DNA from: Rhytidiadelphus loreus | Taxonomy: Eukaryota > Streptophyta > Bryopsida > Hypnales > Hylocomiaceae | Assembly: GCA_947034895.1 (NCBI GenBank) | Contig: OX344762.1 | Location: 74,642,981-74,706,980 of the forward strand | Reading direction: 5' to 3' | Length of the DNA: 64,000 nt | Part shown: piece by piece, positions 38,739 through 49,599 of the stretch | Layout of the letters: each line of letters starts with the position of its first letter | Numbering within the stretch: the first letter of the stretch is position 1 | The notes under the pieces: generated by a model | What the model was told of the DNA's origin: nothing | Seen by the model: only the letters and a program-made list of their open reading frames with translations | Database searches by the model: none | Position numbers and translations under genes: made by a program

Positions 38739-39672
38739 TCCCTCAAAGGCCAATGTCCCAATGGACAACTAAAAATGTGGGTAGATTCCTATGAAGTCAA
38801 TTTTGATTGGATGTTCATGAATTTTGACACAAGGTATGAACATATACCCCCTTAGTGGGAATATAATTTTTTTTTGATTGGGTGATCAGATCAAAGCTAT
38901 GTGGCCTTGAACTTTTTACCAACTTGAACAATTTTGGCATCTTTGAGGCATCTTTTGCTAAAATCCTCATCAGCTTTTGAAATGGGGCATGTATGTAACT
39001 AATAAAATATAGCATACAATTGTTCAAAAAGATACAAATTTTAGTTCTCAAATCACATTCTAAGAGAAGTCAAACTTTATTAGCTATATTGGGGCAATTT
39101 TGAGAAAAACATTTTCTTCTAACTTCAAACTCTATTATCTTGCAATTTTTCCCACATATTTCAAATGTTTGTCTTTAACTTTTCACTATTTGAATTTCAA
39201 ATAAAAAATTTCTTCATTGTACAAGAAATCATCAAAAATGACTAGTGTATTGTCAAATCATTTAACCTCTTTGCATTGCAAGGTAATTTAGAGTAAGTTA
39301 GACATCTTGTTTGTATCTAAAATTTTACATGAATGAACCTAACATCATATGAATATACTTATGAATGGTAAAATCCTCATTGTTGTGTAGAAAAAAAATA
39401 TTCAGCCAAAGGGGCTTGAAGCTTGCTACCCCTATTTTTCACATACAGGAGTGCAAAAAACTTTTTTTCTCACTTCAAACATTATAATCTTCCAATCTAC
39501 ACAATAAAATGGGCTGAAATTTTTTCCACACATTGCCCTACTTGTTTAATACACTTTTGTATAATTAGAATTTTTAAAAAGTTTTTAATTTTTTATCTTG
39601 GACAATGCATTAAAAATCGGCAATATTATTTTGAGCTTTTCCTCTTCCAAAACACCCTCCAACATTTAGGAG
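38739..39672. mobile_element. TTAA-type element, degenerate left end
   Basis: The right end CATTTAGGAG abuts TTAA at 39673-39676. The left end is near TTGAATCCCTCAAAGGCC, a decayed TTAA-CCC start. The interior block CCCCCTTAGTGGGAATATAA recurs in the element that starts at 58603. Confidence 0.45.
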
Positions 39673-39676
39673 TTAA

Positions 39677-40633
39677 CCTCAAAGCACCTCAGGGGACCAA
39701 AAGTATCCTCATATAGTTTCATGTCCAATTCAAAGTGCTTTCACTTTTGCATCCCATGTCCAAATTCAATAAAACTTGTTGGAGAATCTGCTCTCTTCTA
39801 GTTTGTGTGGTAATGTTTTTAGATCAATCCAAAATGTAATGATTTTTTGAAAGTGATTCAAAGTTTACAAGTTCAATTTGAATTCACCGAACTGCATTTT
39901 GTTGTTTGCAACTTTAGAGGCTTGTATCTCCTTCATCTCTTCTTTGTTTTCAATAAAATTTATTGTCTTAAGCTCTACTTACGATCTAGTTATTGTGGTA
40001 AAAAATTTATGTCAGTCCAAGTTGTTTTGAATGTTTGGGAGCAATTAGAAGTTCAAAATCCCAACATTTTTGGATTACAATGAACTTTGGTGTCTTGTTT
40101 CTTCTTCATACATTGTTCGTTTCCAGTACATTTTGGAGAAAAAGTTGTGTATACTAGCATCATTTGTGTGGCTAAAATTTCATATTAATCTAAGAAGTTA
40201 TGAGTGACTGAGAAACATATTAGTAGAAGGAGGTTTAGCCTTAGATGTGTTTTTTGCAACTTTTCTTGCTATTTTTTGACATTTCAAAGCCATATTGCAG
40301 ACACAATGAGTCAATTGAATGATATTTTCTTTCACCAATGTGTTTGTATGTTGGTTTTGAATCACTCTACAACATAAACTTCTTTTCATTTAAATAGGTT
40401 TAGAAATCAAATTTCACCTCCAAATGTGTTGCTAAGAAAAATCCAACATCCTTTGTGATTATAATCTTGTAGTCTATGTAGCCAAGTGACTCCAAATTTT
40501 CTTCACAACATCTACAATACGTACACTACAAGATTGTACAGTTGAGATTTCTAAACCTTAGTGACATTTAAATCTATAGCACTTCAAAAGCAATGATGTT
40601 CTTAAACCCCCAAAGGCCCTTGACTTTTAAGGG
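39677..40633 (+). mobile_element. TTAA-flanked non-autonomous element
   Basis: The 957 bp between TTAA at 39673-39676 and TTAA at 40634-40637 are homologous to 19395-20208 minus its MITE. The right end, reverse-complemented, reads CCCTTAAAAGTCAAGGGCC. It shares its left TTAA with the preceding element. Confidence 0.6.
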
Positions 40634-40689
40634 TTAAGTATAACACCCATGAAGAGGAGTTTAGCAAAACATGATGCCGTGACTTGCCC

Positions 40690-40850
40690 CGGCCCCTATC
40701 TGTCCATTTGGTTGAAACCCATATAGGGTGAAAAATGAACCCGTCCGTCCATTTGGTTGAAACCCGTATAGGGTGAAAAATGAACCCGTCTGTCCATTTG
40801 GTTGAAACCCGTATAGGGTGAAAAATGAACCCTTCCGTCTATTTGTATGT
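40690..40850 (+). repeat. 45-bp tandem repeat, about 3.5 units
   Basis: Near-identical units contain TCCATTTGGTTGAAACCC and TATAGGGTGAAAAATGAACC. The 45-bp period keeps one minus-strand frame open, but no gene is inferred. High unit identity suggests recent expansion. Confidence 0.85.
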
Positions 40851-42065
40851 CCACCCGAAAGTCCCACGTGATCTATCTCCCCCGCACTCAACTTCAGGTA
40901 CAGACCAACAATGCCAATGCATGGATTGGTTGGTTGTGATGATCTTCACGAGAGTAAGTTCGACGGTCAAAAGCAATTCAATCAGCTCAAAGGATGACAC
41001 TACGTACGTACACCCGGTATCATACTTGAATGATTTTTCATGTACCATATTTCTTGACCATGAGTGCATACCAATGTCAGAGCTACCTTACGGTCGGAAC
41101 ACGTTGAAAACTGTCAGGAGTGTGTGATGACCTAAAACTAGTCAACTCAAAGCAGAACAATGTGGGCTTCCAAAAACCATGATATCAAATGGGAAGAGTG
41201 AGTTTGGTTCCATATAGAAATAGTTTTTTTTGGCAATATAAGGCCAATGAGTGAGTGGTAGTAAATTTGGAGGGATTTTCAATAATTGCTTCCCTCGTGG
41301 AAGTTGGGTTTTTTATAAGAAAAAAATAAATGTTGAATAGAATGGAAAAGTTATTGCATTGAGCAATTTGATCACTTGTTATGTAGACAAACAATTGGTT
41401 GCCTTAACAATAGGTTGTCTTAACCCAAGAAAGTTATTTTTAAACCATTAAAGTCAACAAATATTTCTATAGATACTTCCATTTGTATACATGGAGGGTT
41501 CACAAGTCCCCAATTATGACAATAACTAATTTCAAATTAGTGCATTTTTGTTTGGTAATAATAAATATTCAAATTGTGTCAAATGTCAAGAAATTGGTGA
41601 GGGGCAACTTTATTTCATTATTTTGTGTAGGAAATTTCTGTTGTGATAGATATGATTGTGTACCAATGAGGTTTGATGTTTTTGTGACTTAATGATAAGT
41701 TGTAATTCAAATAAAGAAAAATTCAAAGATGGCCTTTTGAATCTAATATGAAAAAGTTATATGTGGTCAAAGTTTGATTGGTAGATCTATGTTATAATTT
41801 TAGTTTACCTATGTTCAACATTGTACAATGAATACCTATTTATTATCTAAATTTAATAAAGAAATATTCTTAGAAATTTGCTTTGCAATGTAATTTGTGA
41901 TCCTACCTTACCTACTCAACCTTCTCTAATGACAAACTTTCAGTAATTACACTTTATTAGTACGCCCCTTAGATTCTCTCATTTTGAATACAAGTATGAT
42001 TAGACAGAACATTCACAGGTCCAGTTTTAATGAAACAATGTCAATGTGCATCTAGAAATTCATTT

Positions 42066-43298
42066 AAGGTAGCCGACCTCTTTCCAACCACTGACCTATT
42101 TTCCCTAGTTAGACTGCTTTGTTTCCAATCACTTGTAACAACTCAAGTGGTTAGGTGACAACTCACGCATCACAAATGTCAGGGAGGTGTACATTGAATT
42201 CATACAATGATCACAAGATGTACATTTGAAGCCACAATTATCACCTACTTTGAAACATGATCAATTTTGTAACCAACCTATAGAAATGCCGTGCCCTATA
42301 TAACAAGAATGGATTGACATCAGGAAAAATCTGAGGTGTGCAAAGGGCTGCGAGTTCCCCCAGTGCAATTAGGGATTTTTTTTTCCAGATTTGACGTGGC
42401 ACTATTGGTGCCACATCAGCACCACATTAGACTGGTGACTTTATATATATAAATTGTTATTTTTTTCTTCTGTACTTGCAATGTGGGGCTGCCGAAAATA
42501 AAAAATTGCTAGACTTTTACGGGCCTCAAATTTTTCCTAATGAGGGAATCTTTATGAAAAAAATTCATAAGTATTTCCTTTTGGGGGGGGGGGGGGAAGG
42601 ATTTTTTTTGGAACCCTCCTTAAATCTATTTCTCCACTAGAGGGATTTTTCTCCTCACCAAATGCATATGAGAACTATGCTAAATTACTTAACCCCTAAA
42701 GTCCCATTGTCCCTACGGGGGACAAAATGGATTTTGGGCAGGTTCCTATGATCTCAATTTTTACTTAAACTTTTTGAAACTTTCTCATAAGATAGATAAA
42801 CTTATGAGCTTTCCGAAAATATAATTTTTATTCCAATCGGTGCCTGGGAGCAAAAGTTATGCCACAATAACCTCAAAATTGGGGACACCGGGCAGCAAAA
42901 AAAATTCACAAAAAATTGAAATAAAAATTGAAATATTTTTTTTCTTGTAGATTATATTTTCTTCTAAATGGGAAGCTTTGATTCATTCCATTTGGATTAG
43001 TGATGTGAAAGTTATGGAGTTTCTTGTTTTGCGGGCAATCATAGCAACTTCTTGAAAGAAATTTTTTCTTTCACTTTGAATGCTAATATCTTTCAATCAA
43101 CACGGTCAAACATCACAAAATTTTTATCGCGTGATCTAAAACATGTGTAGAACAAGATCCTACGGTTAGATTCTAAAAAATATTTTAAAATTTTATTTTC
43201 TAGATAAACATAGCAAAAGTGGTAGTTTTGAGTGGTTTGGGCAAAAAATGGCCTTGGGACTTTAGGGGTTAAGTGGTCGGAATGAGGTCGGCTACCTT
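42066..43298. mobile_element. inverted-repeat element (AAGGTAGCCGACCTC ends) with nested insertions
   Basis: A 27-bp arm at 42066-42092 and its inverted partner at 43272-43298 match at 25 of 27 positions. Inside lie a MITE (about 42323-42545, AGGAAAAATCTGAGG ends) and the TTAA element 42693-43268, whose right TTAA directly abuts the inner end of the right arm. A related shorter element is at about 44175-44555. Confidence 0.6.
42693..43268. mobile_element. TTAA-flanked element with perfect CCCCTAAAGTCCC ends
   Basis: This is the best-preserved member of the TTAA family: 576 bp with the 13-bp perfect terminal inverted repeat CCCCTAAAGTCCC, between TTAA at 42689-42692 and TTAA at 43269-43272. 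The interior is non-coding and shares GGGAGCAAAAGTTAT and GAAACTTTCTCATAA with the element at 57556-58477. TTAA duplications and CCC-starting ends are the hallmark of piggyBac-type elements. No transposase is present. Confidence 0.75.
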
Positions 43299-44174
43299 AT
43301 CCCCTTGAGGTAGTGTCATAAAAAATAGGATTACATGTAATCATGCATAAGGTAGTATGCTCTAAAAGGGCTCGCCTTCTTTAAACCGCTCCTATTTTGG
43401 GGTGAAAAATGGAAACCAGGTGATCCTTAAATGGACCACTGTAACAATTGAATGCATCAAGAAAAAATTATTTTTCTATTGCAAGAGCCAATCACTGCCT
43501 TTGATTTCCGCACATCTGTTTACAAATTGCAAGTGAACAGATTTTGGGAGACCTATGGTCACAAATAGGAACCTATGCCCTAAATCTTTGAAAATTTATA
43601 AGTAATTCAAAAATACTTGGAAAAATACAAAACCACTTGTGTTAGTTTCCACATCCATTTCTCTTTCTCTGATAAATGATCTAAAAATAATTCTGTCCAC
43701 TTCAGCCTATGAAAAAGGTGGACCAGCTCTTAAATGGTCGCTTTTACAGCATACTACCTTACAGTTTAGTACACTCAACCTTTTTTAACTATGCACTTTA
43801 TAAATGCACATTCCTAAACTGTCTCTAGAGTCCTTCATGTTGTGTTCACATTCTTAATCGCACATCAATCCCATTCTTAATACATATGAGAAGAGTCCAT
43901 GTGTCCCACTCAGTCAGTTAGTGAGTACTGCATTTAGAAAGGGTTAATTACTTACGTGAAAACATCCAATTATAAAGTTGAAAAAGGTTTTAGAGTGACC
44001 CTTTGAACTTTAATTCAGTGTATTTTGGGGCTTGGTCAAACTTTAGGATTTTGCAAAATAATGATTGTGCACTCTGCAATAATCCATTTCCAGCATAACT
44101 TATCCCAAAAATTCAGTCATGATGTTGCTTGCACAGTGAATGGGACAACATCCACATGTCAAGGTTCCAAAAAC

Positions 44175-44555
44175 AGGGGAGATGACCTATTTCCAACCAC
44201 TTAAGCGATTATGCATATTTGGAGTGTAATTTTTTTGAGTGCCAACTTTTTCCCATGTACAGAAATAGAATTTGGAAGGATCGAGTATTTTTCCGTAATT
44301 TTACTACACAGAAATATAATTACTATAAAAAAATTTAGTGAAAGATTCTCTTCCACCTACAATGGTGATATAGTCCTTTCTATTTTTGACCGTAGGCTGA
44401 TTGTGAAATCGACCAAGGGCTGGTTGCAATATTGACAGCCTTGCAGCCAATCATACTGTGCTAGAATTGTTCCTCAAACTATGCAACAACTTCACAGAAA
44501 TAGAGCAGTCTATAAGTTGGAAATGGGAAGGGTGATCAGGAATGGGTTGGCTACC
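44175..44555. mobile_element. 380-bp insertion in unit 2, related to the 42.1-kb inverted-repeat element
   Basis: Unit 1 (near 13613-13625) is continuous where unit 2 carries this DNA. The left end GATGACCTATTTCCAACCACT and the right end, reverse-complemented, GGTAGCCAACCCATTCC resemble the AAGGTAGCCGACCTC.TTCC.ACCACT arms at 42066 and 43298. Confidence 0.55.
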
Positions 44556-45504
44556 ATATGTGTTTCCAAACTCACCCTTTGAATGTTCGCCAAGCAGCAA
44601 TGAAGTTACTAGGGATTCAATCAGTGGAACACCCGTTTAACTTAAGTTCTGGAGGGACACTACGTTAGGGTTATACATTCGACTGCAGTGTACTTGAGAT
44701 GGGTATGAAGCTCAGGGCTCCAAGCTCTATGTAGCTAGGGTTATTAGACTCCAAATCAATCTGGAGTAGTACTACTTTGCAGAACAGTGAATTTTGTCAG
44801 AGAATATGTTGCTGGCAATGATTTGACAACAGGATAAGAAGTGCAGACACCGTCCGTCCTCGATAAGCTGCGTACAACTGGATTGAAGAAATAATAAGGA
44901 GCTTGAAAAAAAAATAAAAAAGCAACAACAACAAAAAGAAGGGAAGGAAGTTCGCACTGATAGCGCAGTTGCTTCCGAAGCAGGTTTTGGGGTTGTCAGT
45001 TATTGAAGACAAGGAAGAGGACAAGAGACCGCCTTTTCCTTCCTCAGAGTCTGCGTCCAAAGTCCATGACAAGCTCCTTAATCTTCCTCCTCAATCGGTG
45101 GAAGAATGTTTTCACAAACCCCAGAATTGATCTCACATTGTACTTGTTGTGACTAGTTTAGTTTCCCGATGTAGTTAGTACTCTACATATGGGAATGTGG
45201 GTACTGGTGCAGAGTGCAAAAGGTGTCCTTATGTTGGTTGATGAGTAGGCCTTGGAATTTCAAGGCCAATCACAACCTGTGCACCACCTACATGCACCTC
45301 CCACGTACACATTTGGAAAAGATGACCTCTCTGTTTAAGAGGATAAATTAGACAGATTGTACCTCAAGCAGTAGGAGCTCATGTTCTAGTTTAGTGTATT
45401 GCCACCCTTCTTGACAAGCAACTTAGCAACAACTTTGGCCTCTACTCTTCAAAAGAAAAACACCAACTACATGTTGGTAGGAAAAAAGCCATCGTCCTCT
45501 TCAA

Positions 45505-46471
45505 ATGTGACCTTTGGGGTAGCTCATCCAACTCTCTACGATTGACATAGTTTCCTTATCTTTGCCAAACTCAAACAAGAGGATGTCAAACTTGCCTCAA
45601 AGGACCAAATTAAGGTTTGTAAGGCTTGAATGAAGTAGTCATGGATGTAGTATGTATCATAGTGGGAACCATAAACTTCTCTGAAAGTCGAGATGGTGAG
45701 TGAAGATGCCAAAGAAGGGGTGACACACCAAAATCAAAGTGGCAATTAAACTATCAAGGAGAAGGCAAGTTGATTCTTCTGGTTTGAAAAGGGTTGAGTG
45801 CAGTCTATGTAGTTGCCACAAAGCACATATTGCCCCATTCATTGGAGTTGTGTAGGCTTGCCAATTCCCATAGTCAATCACAATACGTGCAAATCCAAGT
45901 ATACTAGCGCAAAGTAAAATCACAAAAGACAACCTTTAGTTTGAACCCCATCGCCTAACCAATGTTTGTGAGGATGACAATTCAAAATGTCAATTTGTAA
46001 AAAAACAAATTTAACAACCTCCAAGTTCTGACAATTCTTGATAGAGCCATTTAGCAAACCCAATTCCCAGATTGTTTTGAGGCCAATTTCACTAGACCCT
46101 TGGTATCATTGAGCCACAAAGCATTTCCGGCATAATCTCACAGAGGTCTTATCGATTTCTGTTGCCAAACAACCCTGCCATAGAAGAAAAGGTACTACGT
46201 CATAATCCATAACCGCTCTCTTCATTCGGTGTCAACTTGGACATTCCGATTTCAAATATTTACTTTCTTCATCCAAGATTACAATGTCCTCACTGAGATG
46301 CCGCTAGATAATTCCACTTTGAGTACATCCTTAAGATTACAGCCGTCGCTGTAATCTTGTAGAAAAAGTGTTTCCATCCCCTCTTGCACCATGCAACTCA
46401 ACAATCGTGTACTATTTTCCAAAACAAGCAAACCTCCAGATTGGAGTAACCACATACGTGAACTACGAACG
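45505..46471. other. segment present only upstream of GLOX copy 2
   Basis: About 967 bp absent from unit 1 at the junction near 14568. On the minus strand two fairly long open frames (45657-45932 and 46279-46482, the latter with VLENSTRLLSCMVQEGMET) look like degraded coding sequence, but no family was recognised. It may be ancestral sequence deleted from unit 1 or an insertion in unit 2. No clear terminal repeats were seen. Confidence 0.5.
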
Positions 46472-47118
46472 GCGCTCAGCAAGGCGAGTAAACTCTGATC
46501 AAGAACGCAGATTTGAGTTACGAGTAGGAAATCTCAGAGCTCAGCAGGCATTTCGTTGAATTGGCGGTATCCCAATACCTTTAACACTTTCAGAACGCGC
46601 CTTCGGAATCATAAATCCATACCTGGCTTAAATCTTAAACCTTTAGGTCACCATTTCCGGCCCCGGAATCCTGCAAATTTGGAAAAAGGGACCATCATAC
46701 AATCGGATCATTCAAGAGCGTACCACGTACCCAAGAGGTGGTGAACGAACAATGAATCTACGATTACGAGAATAGAACCGGTCGATGCGGACTGCTGGTG
46801 GGACAGACAAAGCACAACGAAAGGGCCGGTAATGAACGAATGCATGTTCTCACTGGATGGACTGGAAGCTGGTGGAGCAGGGCCCCAGTGGGGAATACCC
46901 GAAGATGGACATGCACTGGTACCGCAATCGGCAAAGCTAGCGACGGCAATCACCATCCCATCCAAGCAATAGATCAGTGTACGTAGTGCAGTGTAGTGCA
47001 ATCCTAGTATGGACCCACGCCACTCACTCACTTCCTTCCCACAGACGTCCCGCTAGTTGCACTGATTCCGCCAACTGCTCATCATTCAACACACTGTCTC
47101 TCGTATGGCCACATCACA

Positions 47119-47124
47119 TATATA
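47119..47124 (+). promoter_or_regulatory. putative TATA box, GLOX copy 2
   Basis: TATATA in the same context as in copy 1, about 200 bp before the ATG. I see no difference between the two genes' upstream DNA from about 640 bp before the ATG onward, so both probably share their proximal regulation. Confidence 0.5.
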
Positions 47125-47323
47125 CCCGCTACCATCCTGTCTCCACAGTGCAACTCACATCCCTCTAGCTGGCTGCCTGGCTAGCTCACTAGCTCCATCG
47201 AGCTCCCTGTCCACCTCCACTGCATCAATTGGCTCTGGATAGATTTTGCTATTAAAGTCGAATCACTTGCTGCCATTTGGGTGGAGTTTGGATCAGGACA
47301 GAGGCAGTGCAGTGGTGGCAGTG

Positions 47324-49570
47324 ATGGCAGTGATGGGTCTGGGCGGTCGAGTTGCGGTGTTGGGTCTCGCGGGGTTGCTGGTGATGCTGGCATGGAGCTC
47401 CGGGACGGTGGAAGCGCAGGGCTCCTGGGAAACCGTGGTGGGGAACGCTGGAATCTCCACCATGCACGCGGCGGTGGCGCATGACGGCAACGTGGTGTTG
47501 CTGGATCGGACCAACATTGGCCCCTCGCAATTGATGTTGGCAAAGGGCGTTTGCCGCGACAATCCTGCAGATCGGGTACGAATTGGAATTCGACATGACT
47601 AGCTATTGGGAAGTCGACATATATGTTTCGTGCGTGGCTAGCTAGTGCTCTTTCGTTTTGGGGCCATTGATCAGGACCTTCAAGAATGGTGTGCAATTGG
47701 AGGGAAGGATGAGCTTGGAGAGTAGATCAGTAGCTTGTATTGACAAGAACTTTACTGTACTTTGTGTTCATGAGGTAGTGCAGTCTGTTGAACTCAAAGT
47801 TGATCATGTGAGTTTGGATTGACGGGTGTGTGCCCTGTTTTGTGGTTTGATCGATCAGGCGTCGGGGCATGATTGCACGGCCCACTCGGCGCTCTTCTCT
47901 CCAGGCTCCAACAATATCCGGCCGCTGTTTGTGTACACCGATACGTGGTGCTCATCTGGCCAATTCGATGGCAATGGCATGCTCGTGCAAACTGGTGGAG
48001 ATGCCGATGGCGTCAACAAGGTAATGGGATGCCATCATGTTGTTAACTTAACATATAATAACGAGCTCTTGCACGAACAATGAATTCCTTGGTGAATTCA
48101 TCTATGATGCGTTGTAGCTCGAATTCGATGTTCATGTTTTTGAAATCCTATCTTGCAGATTCGGCACTTCAATCCATGCGGAGGAGGCGACTGCGACTGG
48201 GTGGAGACCGACGGAGGATTGCAAGCCGGACGCTGGTACGCTTCCAACCAGATTCTTCCCGACGGAACTCAAATCGTCGTCGGAGGTCGCGGGGAAGGCA
48301 CGGTGGAGTATGTTCCTGCGAATGGCCGCGGCGCTTACGAACTCCCCCTGCTCTACAAAGTACGCTTTTCTGTCCATTCGTGCATTTGGATTCCACTCAT
48401 TCGTGTCCCAGTGAGGGATATTTCATTACTAGTTAGGCTTTTTTCAGTGGTATTGGCCAAGTTTGGTGCACACTCCATGCAATCTGGATTGGCTGTCGTT
48501 CTCTACTGCTGACTTGCGCAATTCCGAAACGACCATTTGGAGCCACGATCTGATGGCATTCTGTGTGTGCGTGTGTGTGTGCACAGTCCGGTGATGCCCA
48601 GATGGACAATCTGTATCCCTTCGTGCACTTGTTGCCCAACAACCAGCTCTTCATCTTCGCCAACCGTGACTCAGTTCTGTTCGACTGGAAGACCAACACG
48701 GCCGTGAAGAACTTCCCCACCATCCCCGGGGAGCCCCGAAACTACCCCTCCGGCGGCAGCTCCGTGATGCTTCCCTTGTCTGCCGGGGCCGATTTCGGCA
48801 ACGCTGAGATTCTCGTCTGCGGCGGCGCCGCCTTCGGTGCGTTCATGAACCCCGCGGGCCAGCCCGCTTCCCAGAGCTGTGGCCGCCTGGCTCCTCTGTC
48901 TGCGGCCCCAGGCTGGGCCATGGAGAATATGCCGACCCGCCGCGTCATGGGCGACATGATCCTTCTCCCCACTCGCGACGTGCTCATCATCAACGGAGCG
49001 GCTGGAGGCGCTCAGGGCTGGGGCAACGCCGCCAACCCCGTGAAGAACCCCAACCTGTACAGACCCTACGCCGCGGCCGGCGCGCGCTTCCAAGTGTTGG
49101 CCGGGACCGCCATCCCTCGCGTGTACCACTCCACCGCGAATTTGCTCCCCGACGGTCGCATCCTCGTGGCGGGCTCCAACACCCACCAGTTCTACACACT
49201 CGCAGGGTACCTGCCCACTGAGCTTCGCATCGAAGCCTTCTCCCCTCCCTACCTCGGCGCCAACAAGCCCAACTTCGCCGCCGCGCCGGGAGCGCTCAAG
49301 TACGGTGCGGGCTTCACCGCGACTATCAAGGCCGCGGGCGCGAAGTACTACGAGTTGAACTTGGCGAGCGCGCCGTTCGTCACGCACTCGTACGCCCAGG
49401 GCCAGCGTCTGCTGCAACTGGAAGTGGGTGCTGCAACCCCGGGTGCTGGCGGCGTGACGGTGGCATCGAAAGCGCCTCCCAGCGCTGTGATTGCTCCCGC
49501 GGGCTACTACATGCTTTTCCCTGTGGCGGATGGGCAAGTTGGACACGCCGCGTGGGTCAAGCTTGGTTAA
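47324..49570 (+). CDS. glyoxal/aldehyde oxidase (GLOX), copy 2, four exons
   Basis: The second GLOX gene, with exons 47324-47575, 47859-48020, 48159-48359 and 48587-49570. It encodes the same 532-residue secreted copper-radical oxidase as copy 1: signal peptide 1-32, Cys115-Tyr165 cofactor, Tyr385, His386 and His472 as copper ligands, and the C-terminal DUF1929 domain. Translations of all compared frames on both strands are the same in the two copies, introns included, so both genes should be functional and give identical proteins. Similarity ends about 30 bp after the stop codon, where the 3' flanks differ. The 3' processing signals therefore differ between the copies, which could separate their expression. 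Confidence 0.95.
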
Positions 49571-49599
49571 GCTCCTGTCACGTTTTTTTCAAAGGATTG

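Larger units (their letters stand above)
17997..49598 (+). repeat. duplication unit 2, interrupted by large insertions
   Basis: This is the second copy of the GLOX unit. Its homologous blocks keep the order and orientation of unit 1 but are separated by foreign DNA: about 18731-36385 (17.7 kb), 36626-44044 (7.4 kb) and about 44175-44555 (0.4 kb). It also has an extra segment, 45505-46471, absent from unit 1. The short spacer 17696-17996 between the units holds the end of a TTAA-type repeat, with AAGGG/TTAA at about 17789-17797. Sequence beyond 49600 has no match in unit 1, so this is the outer edge of the duplication. Confidence 0.82.

Noticed and set aside
40661..40891. Minus-strand frame of repeated FFTLYGFQPNG peptides
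   Set aside because: A 45-bp tandem repeat keeps any stop-free frame open. There is no start context and no gene neighbourhood.
18731..44044. Possible LTR retrotransposon bodies within the large insertions
   Set aside because: I found no long direct terminal repeats, no primer-binding site next to a TG...CA end, and no reverse transcriptase, integrase or protease motifs.
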